Shown one piece after another: positions 11,621 to 25,300 of a DNA stretch of 64,000 nucleotides. Position 1 is the first letter of the stretch, and every line of letters begins with the position of its first letter. Origin of the DNA: Metopolophium dirhodum (taxonomy: Eukaryota > Arthropoda > Insecta > Hemiptera > Aphididae). The stretch spans positions 29,264,001-29,328,000 of the forward strand of contig NC_083566.1 of the NCBI RefSeq assembly GCF_019925205.1. Direction: 5' to 3'. The position numbers and the translations under genes are program-made. The notes beneath the pieces are model-generated. The model saw nothing but the letters and a program-made list of their open reading frames with translations. It was not told the DNA's origin and searched no databases.

Positions 11621-14600
11621 CTATTCATTTACTTTTAAAAAATGTTTTATCATAACCATAGAAGTATCATAAAGTTGTTTTTGCGCCTCTTTATCATCAG
11701 CATATGGTAAATATTTTGTAGGTTGACAATTTGCATAGTAACCACCACATCCTTCTAATTTTGGAGAAATGCAAGCATAAGCAACACTTCGTGACCCTTC
11801 TTCTGGAGTCTGAAATTAAAAATATGTATATAAATGATGCACAGACAAAAAATGTATTCATATTATACTTTGCAAATATAGTTCAATATCCATGGCATTA
11901 TCATTTTCAACAATGTTCCATTAAATAATTCTGTATTTACTACACCAGGATGCACAGCCAAAACTTGAACATTAGTATTTGCTAGTGTTTTGTTGTAATA
12001 TTTAGTTGACATTAGTTGAGCTAGTTTAGACATTGCATAAGCTGCATTTGTAATATAACCTTGACTAAAAAAGTAAGTAATACATACAATAAAATTAGTA
12101 TATTTTCAATTTGAAAAACATTTTAAAATCATATTACTGTATTATTTAACCTGTTACTAATGGAGCCGAAATTAATTAAAGGAGAAGCTTCATGAGCACA
12201 AGAAGAAACATTTATTACTCTTGCATGCTCATTTGTCGAACCTGACATTTTTAGAGCTGGTAATAATAATTCTGTTAGTAAAAAATGACTCAAATAATTT
12301 ATAGTCCAATGTGCTTCATAACCATCTTCACACTTTTCATATGGTACAAACATAACTCCAGCTATAAAATAAAAAATGTATAATATATGTAAATATACAG
12401 GTGCGGTGTAACCACATTTCCGAGGTGAATTTAAAAAGCTATACAAGATATAGATAATTTTTTTTATATTTATTGAAACTACATTAAATAAGGTTTTTTA
12501 AAGTTAATTTTTAAAAATTATATCGTCCAAATGATTGCTTTTTCGAGCGATGCACATTTAGAGCCATTTTTTTCAGTTACTGTGACTTCTAATTGATACT
12601 GCGAAATGTTAGAAAACTTTTTACGCCCGAAAATTGAAGAGTATGAAAATACTGATGCCTTCTGGTTTCAACAGGATGGGGCCACAGCTCATACGGCCCG
12701 TTATTTAACATATTTTTTTTTTTTTTAAACAAGAGAATTGTACAATCTGTAATTTAAAGGTTTACAATAAGCACAAGTGATAAAAGAATAGTATAGAAAA
12801 GACGAAATAATAGGGTAATAACAAACGAGTTGATAATTACGATTATTAACAACAATTCAGACAGGGGGCATGAGAGAAGAGACCATCCATTGATGGGACT
12901 TCGCGGTGTGTGTTGGTGGAGGTTAGTCTAAAAGTAAATCACAACACCACGTTCGTTTTAGTCCACCTTCTGGGGTCACCAAGGATAGTGGGGATAGATA
13001 GTTCCGAAATCAAGGGATTGCGGTGATTGTGGAGATTGGTGTGCATGCGTTTGTAGAAAGACTTGGCAACGTTTTTAACTGTTTGGATGGAAATATCTTT
13101 ATGGAGAGTATCATTAGAGATGTAAAATGGGGCATTAGTTATTTGCCGAAGGCATTTGGATTGAAAAGTTTGGATTTTATTAATATTGGAGGGTTTGGCA
13201 GCACCCCATAATTGGATGCCATATGTCCATATTGGTTTGAAAGTAATTTGTATAAGAGAAGTTTATTTTTAAGGTTTAGATGTTTAGATGTTAAGAGAAG
13301 GCGTAATTGACGAGTCCGATTATTTAGAGCAAGCCGTTTTGTGTGGATATGCGTTGCCCAGGTTAGCCAGCGGTCTAGATGGAGGCCTAGGTAGCGAACG
13401 TTTTGGGCAGATGGAAGCGGAAGGTGATTAAGGTACACAGGAGGGCAAACAGCTTGCCGAAGCGTGAACGTACAGTGGACGGATTTGGTTTCATTGACTT
13501 TTATCCCCCAATCTTTATACCATATTGATAGGAGATTTAGGTGGTTTTGGATGAAGTTTGAGGCCGTTTTAGGGTTTGAGTGGAGAGCCAAGAGTGCCTT
13601 ATCGTCGGCAAAGTCCCCAGTTGTAGTATAGACAGTAGTAGGTTGGTCAGATGTGAATAGATTGAATAGTAATGGAGCTGCAACTGCTCCTTGGGGGACA
13701 CCAGCACAGATCGGGAATATTTCGGATATAGCAGAACCTGAACGGACAGAGAAGTGTCTGTCTTTAAGGTAGGATTTAAACAGCAGATAATAGTAGGGGG
13801 GGGAGATGAACTGATATAATTAAATTTTAAGTTTACCATTATTTACAAGTATATGAATTTGATCATGATTGGATAATACTTGTTGAGCAAAACTTTTTAC
13901 GGAAGTAAATGATTTAAGATCAAGTTCATATATTTCAATAGATGCATCAGACGAAATATGCTGTTGGATTGTTTTTTGACCTGCCTTCACATTGCGGCAT
14001 CCTAAAAATTAATCAAAATAATATGAACATTTGTATATCAAAACATAATCGTTTTATTTATATTTTATTCATTACAGTCTAACAGCCCAATTATTTTTTT
14101 ATATATAATTTACATGGATTAATATAAAAATATTTTATTAAAAAAATACATTGTATAGATTATGCTTTTAAAATCCAGTAGGAAGCCGGTAGGTATTCAA
14201 TTTAGAGATATTACAAACTATTCGATTTTCAAACCAAACCGAACCAAACTCTGAGTGTTTGGTTTGGTTCGAAAATCAAACAGGAAATTCCAAATAATCG
14301 AACCGAACCAAATACTTAATAATTCAATAATCGAACCAAAGAAATAAAAATAAAAGTCAGTTCTATAAGGTTTCTACTAGGTATCAATAATCTAAAATTT
14401 TTAGTCAATAATTCTGTGGTATGGTGGCTAAATGATAAATAAATATTAAATATAATTATATCCAATTTTGACTTTTTTAATGTTCGGCTCGAGTTTGATA
14501 AAATATTTGATAAGTTCGGTTCGGTTCAGGTTTGATTAAAAGTGTGTAGGTTTGGATCTGTTCGGGTTCGTTAATTTAGAGAAAAGTTCGGTTCGACCTT

Positions 14601-15068
14601 AAATATTATAGATCGTAACATCTCTAGTATTCATATTCTTCATATTTTTATAAGTTAATAGACATTGTAAATATATTTATAATAATATCATTATTAAACA
14701 TAATATACCAACACTAAATAAATATTTAATAGCAAATGAAGATTACCAATTACGATATGCATCTCACATTGAACTAGTTTCTTAACTACTTCCAGGCCAA
14801 TACCTCGAGCTCCTCCAGTAATAACAGCTACTTTTTCTCGTTTCTTGATAATTTCTTTAATAAAAAAACGAATATATAATATATTTTTTGATAACTTCAT
14901 AATTGCATCAAATATTCTAAATGTATTAATTAAAACACACTTTATAGTCTTACCAAACTTATTTTTATCACGATTTTTTAAATCATCAAGAACGGCGAAA
15001 ATTCCCAAAAAATAATAACAAATTTGATATTGTATTATTTTAAAATATGTTGACAGAATTTGAAACAT
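11621..15068 (-). CDS. DHRSX: DHRSX-like short-chain dehydrogenase, 5 exons, 360 aa
   Basis: NAD(P)-dependent short-chain dehydrogenase/reductase. Its closest recognised relative is human DHRSX, reported to act in polyprenol-to-dolichol conversion. Exons on the minus strand: 15068-14747, 14001-13837, 12361-12151, 12064-11869 and 11809-11621, all GT-AG with consistent phases. Motifs are the cofactor loop TGGARGIG (84-91), NNAG (161-164), the catalytic serine in INVSS, and YAMSK (Tyr242, Lys246). Blocks such as NYLSHFLLTELLLPALK and TPEEG...PKLEGCGGYY match DHRSX. Human DHRSX has 330 aa; this model starts earlier. Met57 (MKLSKNILYIRF) is a possible alternative start that would still leave a hydrophobic N-terminal anchor. 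Intron 1 carries a hAT MITE, and intron 2 carries mariner and LINE remains. It is transcribed divergently from the Lobe gene. Confidence 0.88.
12397..12712 (+). mobile_element. Broken mariner/IS630-type transposase remnant
   Basis: About 120 bp on the plus strand (12597-12712) translate to a piece containing FWFQQDGATAHTARYL, the region of the second catalytic Asp in many Tc1/mariner-like transposases. An in-frame stop precedes it. A possible terminal motif begins after TA at 12395 (CAGGTGCGGTGTAACC). The remnant is cut off on the right by a LINE poly(A) end. It lies in DHRSX intron 2, antisense to the gene. Confidence 0.55.
12713..13800 (-). mobile_element. 5'-truncated jockey-like LINE, reverse transcriptase
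   Basis: The element is read on the minus strand, and its poly(A) tail is the T-run beginning at 12713. It encodes part of a non-LTR reverse transcriptase: CAGVPQGAVAAPLLFNLF is followed by DFADDKALLALHS, the catalytic A/Y-x-DD box near 13590-13620. Next comes the thumb-like stretch VRYLGLHLDRWLTWATH. A frameshift near 13540-13590 separates the two halves, so it is dead. The 5' end near 13800 lies only about 40 bp from DHRSX exon 2. No clear target duplication was found. Confidence 0.75.
14201..14626. mobile_element. hAT-type MITE rich in ACCGAAC repeats
   Basis: The element is flanked by an 8-bp near-duplication, gtattcaa (14193-14200) and gtattcat (14627-14634). The ends are inverted: TTTAGAGATATTAC on the left and, read inversely, TAGAGATGTTACGATC on the right. 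The interior has many AACCGAACC/GGTTCGG units, in opposite orientation in the two halves, and a strong internal hairpin near 14221-14280. It lies in DHRSX intron 1 and has no coding capacity. Confidence 0.65.
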
Positions 15069-15511
15069 TTTTTATTTCTTTATTATACTTTAATAGACAA
15101 CAAATATTAACCAAATTTCTCTAAATATTAATTTCTATTACATAGAATACACGATGTATAGTAATAATGTTATTTAATAATTATTAATTATAATATTATA
15201 ATTTATAAGTTGGATCCTTTGAAATTTAAACAATACAAAAGCTTTCTCTTTCCACCAGAGAAATGTTCTTGTATAATTTTAAATTTAAACTACCTATATA
15301 AAAACAAAACTATAAAAGTAAGATAATCATTGCAGGGACTGTTTACTGTAATGCATAGGGTGAAAATTCAGTACAGTGTGTAATGATTCATTTCCAGTAT
15401 CTGGTGAAACTAAGTAAGTAAATAGTAAATACTAAATAGTACTTTCTAATCAATAATCATGTATTTGGGTCTTGGGAATAAGGAATTATGTAGGACAAAC
15501 AACTTACAGTA

Positions 15512-15529
15512 GGGGGGGGGGGGGGGGGG
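15512..15529 (+). repeat. Poly(G) tract, 18 G
   Basis: Eighteen consecutive G residues occur in otherwise AT-rich DNA, inside the divergent promoter region. The tract could form a G-quadruplex. Its true length is uncertain because homopolymers are error-prone. Confidence 0.8.
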
Positions 15530-15575
15530 TATAGGATATTCATAAAGTCAACACTGAACGGCATAACTGTATATA

Positions 15576-15820
15576 CAGAGTGATTCATTGAGCATGCCTC
15601 ACATCCTTTCCATGAATTTATTTAAGACACGAATTAAGATATACTATTATTCGTGGTTTTGGGCTTTTTATGAATACGGAACTGGCATAAAACTGCATAA
15701 GTAATCCAGGCAATAAATAAGCTTTCAAGTATTTATGAAAATCTAATCTGTTCACGTCTTGAACATTTCAAAATCAAATAAACGCAATTAAATTGTGTTC
15801 ATACTAAATGAATCATTCTG
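15576..15820. mobile_element. MITE with CAGARTGATTCAT ends, TA target
   Basis: The left end is CAGAGTGATTCATT and the right end, inverted, is CAGAATGATTCATT. TA flanks both sides (15574-15575 and 15821-15822). At 245 bp it is too short to encode a transposase. A similar single end (gaatcaccctgta) occurs near 62207. Confidence 0.6.
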
Positions 15821-16375
15821 TATGCATTATCTAATAAATTATGTAAAATAATTTCGCACAGTTGGCTACGCTACAGCCAGTGTATCACAAGACAACTCGG
15901 TCAACTTACTACGGGGCCTGGGACAACTATCACGATCAACTACTATCTACTGGATTTTGATATGATTGTTATTTACTATTTTGATTTTAGACCTTAGTTA
16001 GTTCCCGATGGATCAGAATTGAAAATTTGAGAACCGCTCAACAGCTGTTTGATACTTTGATAGTTTGATCATCTGTTTGTACCTTTCTCTCTTTTGTTGT
16101 TGTTTCATTTCATTATAACCAAAATTTGATCATCCTTTGTTTGAAAGAGATTTTCTTAAAAACAAAACACCGCTCGCCGCTCCGATGAGCGAGTTTCGTT
16201 GCAAAAAATAATACTGATCAATATTAATTCTGTCAACCGTTTACCGTACAATCTTGATCTCGGCACCGTCCTCAAAAGGAACTCAGGGTGTCGTTGAATC
16301 CGGCTGCTTATACACACCGGTATACCTATTTAAGACAAACGGCTCTGTAGGAACGAATTTCAAAACTCTTCAAAA

Positions 16376-19300
16376 ATGATTGTATCGTGCAAATGTCTGA
16401 ACATCCAAATTGAGACCAAATACGAGCCGATCAAATTTGATAAACATTTGTTGGGCGGTGGTTTCTTTTCAAAGGTAAAAATCGACTTTTGCCATTTCGA
16501 ATTGTATACACCCATCGTAGCTACAACTTTCATATTTTTCTTTTAGGAATTGCTGTGTAGCGAAGTGATTGCTGTCACTAAGCGTCAGGACTGTTTGATT
16601 CTTGAAGAAAGAGCCTTTGGGTGGTTTATATACAAATGTCTCAACTGTGATATGATGTGTTATGCTGTATCTTCGGATAAAAACATACTAACAGTTTTGA
16701 TTAGCCCCGAATTATTGGTAAGATTTATCAGCAAATAGGTTCAATTAATCACATTTGGTATTTAAATTTTCTTCATAATATCAACAAGGTGAAAACTTTT
16801 GGTTGAAAACTAAATTAAATATGGATCAAATATATATATCATTTTACTATGCAATTTATAAAATATATCTCAAAACTATATATAGTGGATTCCGCTTAAT
16901 GTGGACACGTCTGGACCAAACCAATTTTCCCACATTAAGCGATTGGCCATATAAACCAAAATTAGTTAGTTAGTATACATCGGAATTAAAACCAGACCAT
17001 TTTGCCCAAATTACGCAGCTGCCCATATTAACTGTTGCCCACATTAGGCAGAATCTACTGTAATATTAAAACATTTATTTTATAATGATGATAACTCTTG
17101 TCTATCTATGTTTGGGTACTATGATCATTGCTTATGTACTATAAGATTTTGAGTACGGCATGAACTATTGTTTTTTGAAAAAAGATTAATGAAAATTTAA
17201 TATGCATCATGCAAGGCATTAACGAGTTAAAAAGTTAAAATGTTAATTTTATTTTAACTTTTTAACTTAACTAGTTACTTTTGGCTTTTCATTAACTTAA
17301 CTGTTAACTTACAAAATTAATTTTTTAGTTAACGTGAAATTAACGATTTCATTTTTCATTTTTTTAAACATTATAGTCTATAATTTAGTTTTGTGTTGGA
17401 AAAAAATTAAGTTCACTAGTGTTGTATTAACAAATTAACTTTTTTTTAACTTAATAAAAAGTTAACAAAAAGTGTGTATTAACTTTTAACTTAACTGAGC
17501 TAACCTATAGTTAAATTAACTTTTAACTTTTTGTTATTGGTGCATATTAACTTCACTAAAAAAAAAAACTTGTCCAGCCTTGCTAATCGATGTAACCTTC
17601 ACTAATCGATAAATTAATAGGTTGTGAAAATTAAGTTGAAAAACTTCTTCTATTTAACATAATAATAATCGGATAGTTAATTTAATTATTTATTTTTATC
17701 CCTTATATACTCTACACCAATTTTTTCTGTATAAAATATCACTACATTTGTGATATCGAGAATGTTATTTAGACATTTTTTTGTTGTGTTATCTTCATTT
17801 GCAAGTGCAAAACATAGAAAATGTATGTTCAGTTATTTTTGTTTTGCTTGATTATTTTTAATATAAAATCGAATTTACCTATTATTAAACTTATTTCTAA
17901 ACCTATACCGTTGTAAACAATTATTAAACTAAAGGTATTTTGTCTAGTTATTTGGAATTTTCTTTTTAATATTTTAATTTTGAATTAAGTTTATTGGTGT
18001 AAAAATTATTAAAATTTAAAATTTCTCATATCTTGCTTCAGAATTAAAGCATTAAACAAACCACAGAAAATGTTGTTATCTTTAAGTTTTAAAATAGGTA
18101 AATTTACTCTAATATTAAAATTAACAAATTAAGTAAGAACTGCCGAAGGTAGCACAGAGTATCATGCAGATAAAATGTTATTGAAATGCTTATTAGTTTC
18201 AACATTATAATTTATTAAATTTAAAAGCAAACAAAAATCGGTTAAAAAATTCTTATAACATATTATTATTTATTAATGTATTGTATCCAAGATTACAGGT
18301 TAATTAATCACACGTTTTTGTATTAAAATACTTGTATTTATCTGATATATAATGCAACATCCAGAGTTTAAAATATATTTATTTTAAGATGTGCCAGTAA
18401 ATTTTTAACAGTATCATAATATAACTTTTAAATTAAATTACATTATTATACTTTTAGTTTATCTTTGAATTAAAAATAATAATATTTTTATACAGAAATA
18501 TCATAGAGAATAACTAGATTATTACAATGATTAATACTGTGTATTAAAATGTATATTCTTATTGCATACAACACTTAATAGTTAATAAACACATTTTTCC
18601 TTAACAAAATAATCAACATTTCATGTAAACGATCATCGTAAAAACTTAAATATAATTGGATATGAAATTAGTGCTTTCTTTTTATTTTTTTTTTGTTTTA
18701 TAACCTTAATATATAATATATCTGTATGTAAGATAACTACCATCTGAACAAGTACATAGGTCATTAATCATTATTTATTTATGAAAATCAATTGTTGAGT
18801 AATATGATTTTTACAGCGTTTGGTAAAAACTAAAAATATCCAAACCAAAATAATGTTTTCCTTTTTTAAACTAATAGAGCTAAACGTGATCTGCTAAACG
18901 TAAAATTTGATATGTTGTGCACTTTTTAAGATGTAGACAACAAATGTCTGTGTAGCGTCTTCTTAATATGTATATTTTTCTTTAAAAAAGTAATAAGTAT
19001 TTATTACCTGAGAAATATATTTTATGAATAAAATATACAAGTAGTATCATTTTTGAAATTCCATTGGCCACTCATTTACCCCCTTTAGTGATAAAATCAC
19101 CCTTGCTAAGTAATTATCTACATTTTTCTATGTATTAATACTAATTTCTAAATATCTATTTTATATATATTTAAACTCCTTTTCAAAAGAGAAAATACCG
19201 GTTGGCGACCAATTTATGTCTGGCGTGCCGCATTCCCCACTAATTTCCCATTGTTAGTGTGATCACGTGGTTCTCGACGCACCAATTGAATCATTTGACA

Positions 19301-22300
19301 TGCGCGAAAGCGGTATATTCTCTTTTGAAAACAAGTATAGTTACTGTAAGAATCAAATACTGGTTGTTATTTAAATTAAATTTCACTATTCTCTTGAATT
19401 TTCATTTTTTTGATGCTACCGGTGAAAAAATTTCCTAGAAGTATCAACTAGACCACTTGCTGTTAGATAGAGCATATGATATTTTTTCACTGCCAAATCT
19501 AGTTTCACTAAAAAGAAATGGAACATTGTAAAACCTAAAACCAAGACATTTATCTCCAGAAAAAATAATAAAAAATAAAAACAATTCAATTTATATGGAA
19601 CCTTTTTTTTCCTTGTTTAACCGACAGCAGAGGAGGAGACTAACATACTACTCCTCAACTGCCATCGTTTATTTGTGGATAAAATTTATATGGAACCTAA
19701 ACCATGAAATTATTTAATTTTGTAAAAAAATAACTACTCAGTACTCACTTAATAATACTTTTTTCTCCTTATAATTATTAATCATAATTCATAAATTATA
19801 TTGTTTTCATTATCTCAATTAACCCCGTTTAATTTTGTATAATTTTATTCACAGACTGATCCAACACAAATACAAGAACTAAAAAATTCCGAGTGCTTTT
19901 CCCTAATTTATGAAATTGTTATTAATTGGACTGATTCTAATCAATTATATTCTCCACGCCTATCGGGTAAGTACCTTTTTTTAAAATTGTTTAAAGCATA
20001 GAAGAAAACATGTAATTTTGTAATTTTTAAGTATAATTAATTTTAAAATATGAAAGCAAAATGAATCACGTTATTAGTCATTTTTATGATGCTATTTCTA
20101 AATTGATACTTTCTATTATCTTATGCTTTTGCCACTTGATTTTCCACAAGGTTAAAAAATCTTGTGTTAGAGATAAAATGGGCACATAAATGATTTAAAA
20201 TAACTAAGTCCTATTCTTATAACTTATTTTCCAATTTGAGAAGTGAATGTAAACAATTAGCAAAACATGACTTTTTATCTTACTTAACTTCTGTTAAAAT
20301 TCTATAGTTTATATTCCAAAAAAATATTAAGGTTATATTAAAAGTAAGGATTTTAAGGAACTTCCCAGCCGTAAGTATGTATCTAAATGATCTTTCAAGT
20401 GAAGATGGGAAACTTAACTGGGCGGGAAACAGGACTTATTATGGACTTGTGAAACTATTAAGTTCAAGAGAGATTATATACCAGCCTAATACGACCAGTG
20501 ATATTGTACGGATCGAAAACCTGGGCACTAAAGAGGAAATCAGATGAAAATAAATTCTTAATTCTAGAAAAGAAAATATTGCGGAAGATCTTCGGTCTAA
20601 TAAAAGATGACATCACAGGAGAGTGGAGAAGAAGGAAAAACAGAGAGCTACAAGAAATGTTTAATGAAAATAACAGTCAAGACAATCAAGAAAAGTATGC
20701 CGTGCTGGGCAGAACATACAATTCGGAGCCTGAACTCTACTGAAAATGGTGCTGGAACAGAATATAGTAGGAAAAGGACCATTGGGAAGACCAAAATTGA
20801 GATGGGAAGATATAGTTAAGAGGGGTGTAGAAGAATTAGGAGGCAGAGTAAACTGGAAGGATTTGGCGATAAATGGAGAAAAATAATGGTCCTGGTTCCT
20901 CTGAGAAAAATAGACTATAGAGTATGAAGTACAAGACTTCGGGTCAAACAGGACCTATAATATGCATTAAGATGATGTCAGCACACAATTTGTTTTCTCC
21001 CTGAACCATGTATTAACCTAACTTAGAAAAAACACATTCACGCAAAATCATTTTTTGTTTTATGTTTTTGAGTAATGTTAGAGTAAAATAAACCATCACA
21101 AAAGTTATAGAGAATAATATTGTTGAGGGTATGACATCAATTTGTCTAAATATTCTCTCAAACGAATTTAATATTCATTTAAATTTGGAAAAAATTCAGT
21201 CAAAGTCAAATAACAATAATAATATATAAAATAGATATGTCAGACCCTCAAAAATATTACCCTGTATAATTTTTGTAATAGGTGATTTAACTGAAAAATA
21301 GAGGTTACTCAAAAATCATTAAAAAATTTATTTTATGTGACTGCGTTTTATCATTGTTGCTCATAGGTTTGAGAGAGAAATATAATATTGCGCTGACATC
21401 CTCTGAAAATAAAAAGGGGTAAATAGCTTAAGAGGACGTGATAACCGCATGTGTTGTCTCCGTCTTACAGGTGCATAATATAGCAAATTTAACCCTCAGC
21501 AAAACACATGTAGCTCCGTTAATTTAAAAATTACTTATAGAGTAAATTAACCTCTTATAAAATCTAAAGAATAGATTATTATCTAGAAAACTTCATGGGC
21601 TTTTTATTATATTTTAACTTTTAAGCAAGTTATGAGTACTTTAAGATATACAAACAATTTACAATTTTAAAATACTCATAGCTCGCTTTAAAATTAAAAT
21701 ATAATAAAAAGCCCATGAGGTTGTCTAGATAATAATCTATTCTTTAGATTTTATAAGAGGTCAATCCACTCTTATTTTTAAACCAACGGAGCTACACGTG
21801 TTCTGCTGAGCATAGATTTTGTTATGTTACGCACTTATAAGACGGAGACAACACATGCGGGTATCACGTCCTCTTAAAAGGAGATTTTTTTAATAAAAAA
21901 GCTGTTTCTTAAAGAAGGTGATGGAAAGTTATTAACCTCAGAAAAGGATTATATAGCTGAAAAATGGAGAAAATATTGACATACTAAATTATGGAGAGCC
22001 AACTAAAAAGTTTTGCTTTAATTTACAGAAATTAAATACACAAGGATATCTAATCCCAACTACAGTAAAAAAAAATTTACAAGTGCAGATATTTAGAAAA
22101 TTAAAAATTCCCAGGAGAAGATTGTATGCAAATGGCACTCTTAAAAAGCTAGGGGAAATAACTTTACAATGGATTAGACTAGTGATTTCAGTGACATAGC
22201 CACCCTCACCCTACGTCCCCTGTTTTGGGTGTTTAACCCCCATTGCCCCTCTCATTGCCTTTCCCCTCTAATAAATGTATTATTTATTTTTTGAGAACTA

Positions 22301-25300
22301 TAAAAAACTTAGTTTAATTTATACTTAAACCTCCCACCCCATTTCATAATCCTGGTTATACCACTGAGTGATTAGCAGAATCTGGGAGTAGATGTTTGGC
22401 AAGTTGCTTTAGTATGTCCAATAAACAAGAAAAGTGATAAATAAGAATGTAACAACTAACTGAGATATCTTATATACTTTAAAAGTAGCATAACAAAGTA
22501 TTTTTGAACTATATTTTAGATATAACTAAAGAAAATGTAGACCATATTACTATGGGAGAATATCAAGTAGGTTTTGGAGTGAGAAGATCAACAATGGACC
22601 AGATTGTATACTTCTTAGTTATAAAACAACTTGTGCATATGACAATGAAATGCAACCTTTTGTGGACTTTAGAATAGCGTACATAAGTATCTATAAAGAG
22701 AATCTGTTGGATATCTTAAAAAAAGTCCATATTATCCACAAAAACTGGTGAATCTTGTATCGATCAGTGTCATTAAGATTTTGGTGATGGTTCAAGTGGG
22801 AAACAGATTAACTGACCCGGTTACAATGAACTTGGGGTTAAGGCAAGGCAAGTCTATTGTCTATTTTGTTGAACATGTTTTTGGAAAATGTGATTAGAGA
22901 AATGAAAATTGTAATTCATGAAGATATAATAAGACAGCCTTATGTTAACTAGATTATGCAGATGATAGTATTGATGGAAGAATATCAATACAGATAGAAG
23001 ATATTACTCAGTAGACTTTATACATTTTCAATAAAAGTAGAATTACATGTAAGTGAAGAAAAAACTAAGTATATGATTTTGAGAGTACGGAACTTACCAC
23101 TTGGTTAGTCAATAAAAATAGATCAGTTTGAATTCAAAAGCGTCGAACAATTCAGATTCCTAAGTATTAAATTAACTGATAAAAATAAAATAGCAAATGT
23201 GGTAAGATTCATGAATTCAAGTGGGAAATAAATCCTTTTATTAACTCATAAAGTTGCTTAGGTCACGAGCATGGTCAGGAAGAATGAAAAAACAGCCGTT
23301 TACGTCCCAGATTATCTAGATTACCTAAGAAAGATATGACTAGTTATACTGTATGGAGCAAAAAACTGGAAGACAATATTAAGTTCATTACTTTTTAAAG
23401 AGAATTTATGGCTCAGACAATGATAATATAACAGAAGAGAAGAAACTAAGAAAAAATAGAGCTGGAAATATTAAAATATAGTGATTTAGACGTATTGAAA
23501 GTTATCAGAAGAAAATTGCAATAGACTGGCAATGTTTAAAGAAATCAAAAATTGCTGCTACGTGCAGTGACTGAAAAGATCTATATGGGAAGGCTAAAAA
23601 TGATGTTAAACGTTTGGGTCTTTGGAAGGTGGTTCTAATTGAAGGTACTTGTAGCGTTTTACAGAGAAGGTCAGAGGCTCAGTTGTGGGATGAGATCATC
23701 CTGGGGGCCAATAAACCCAAGAAGAGAAACTTTCACTAATCAATCATTATACTCTTAATCTCCTTTAAATTATATTTTATGTAAATTGTAAGTTAACACT
23801 TAACAATGACCATTAGATATTTATACATTGCAATTTTGTATTAAACTCAAGTCTCAGACCTCAGTACATTGTAATGCGTAATAAAAAAAATGGCAGTGTG
23901 GAACTCTCTAAAGCTGAAAATCAATTGTACTATTAATTATCATTCTTGTAAATCATAATATGTTAATTACTAATTGGTTGTTGGTTTTCTATTTTCTATT
24001 CAAATTTTATGTACAATGTATGATAAATTACTACTTGAAACACTTTTAACTTATTACATACATGTAATTGAGTTTTTATCCCATCTAATTAAAATTAATT
24101 AATTAATTATGTTCATGTCTATTCTAATTATTAAATAGATTTTTAAAAACATTTTTCAATTCAGAGATTTATCATTCCTTTCAAATTTATCTCTAGTTCT
24201 AATACAACCATTGATATAGATTATAATTTATAAGTAAAGTTGAGATTACGATGCACTTTGCATTGTTTTCCAAAGCTATGCGGTACTTGCTTTAGAACAA
24301 ATATGTTTCATGTATTATTGAACCAAAAGAATAAGTTTTATGGGGGACAGAGTGGCCGAATGGACTAAGGTATCGGTTGCAACGCGCACCATACCGGTTC
24401 GAACCTACAGTACCCTCCCTCACAGTTAAAAACCACCCAATGGCCTGAGTTGAAAAAAAAGTTTTATCTTACATTTTTTTGACGATTTTCAATTTTAAAG
24501 TATTTTTAGTTTTAATAGCTTTTTTGGAGCTCTTTTATATCTATAATCTATTCCTATGACTAATAAATTATAAATTTATAATCAATGAAATCCATCCAGA
24601 ATGTGATAAATATATTGTAAATAATTTTATCTATCTGGTTCTAATTTTATAAATTTAATTGAAAATAGGTTTGGTGCCTCCGAAAGTCAAAGCACTGCAA
24701 CGACAAATGAGTGAAGTACTTGAAAAAGAAACAAAACATGTGGAAGATAAAATAAGAAAATTCACAGAAAATCAATATTCATCTTTGGAAGAATTCAGAA
24801 CTAAAGCTCAAAATGATTATGAGACTTTAGCTAGGTAAGATATTTTTAATTTTTGTTTTCATATGTTTTTATATAATATTAATTTTTTTAGAATATTATC
24901 TGAAAAAGATAAAAAGCCTAAATTTGAGAATTTACCTGCTCGAACAAGTACTAACAAAATGTCATCTCCTATACAACAGTTACCAAAACCAACAATTACT
25001 ACGCTCAAGAATAATCCAACAATGAATTTAATGGATTTTACATTCAAACCTTATACCAAGGTAATATTTAAGTTTTATTTATCTATTAATTTTGTTATAA
25101 TTTCTAACCATACATTTGTTTAGGGTAATGAAAATAGTGTATCATCAAAACCTAGTCTAATTAAAAAACCTACAGTCGGGGGAAGTAATGATAGCGGATT
25201 ACCTCCAGCATCATTTGATGCAGAAGGATTGTTTCCTCTTGAAGACATGGAAAATCTACAAATAGATTGTGCTTCTGATGATGATCTTTCTGAATCTGAA

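Larger units (their letters stand above)
15069..16375. promoter_or_regulatory. Divergent promoter region, DHRSX and Lobe/PRAS40
   Basis: The 1.3 kb between two head-to-head starts must hold both promoters unless distant first exons exist. It contains an 18-G run at 15512-15529 and a TA-target MITE at 15576-15820. A GC-richer stretch at about 15860-16330, with several CpGs (accgctcgccgctccgatga), probably includes the Lobe 5' UTR. No core promoter element could be pinned down. Confidence 0.4.

Noticed and set aside
24342..24420. Functional tRNA gene
   Set aside because: A and B boxes are present, but the acceptor strands do not pair, no proper variable arm exists, and an A-run and target duplication mark it as a SINE.
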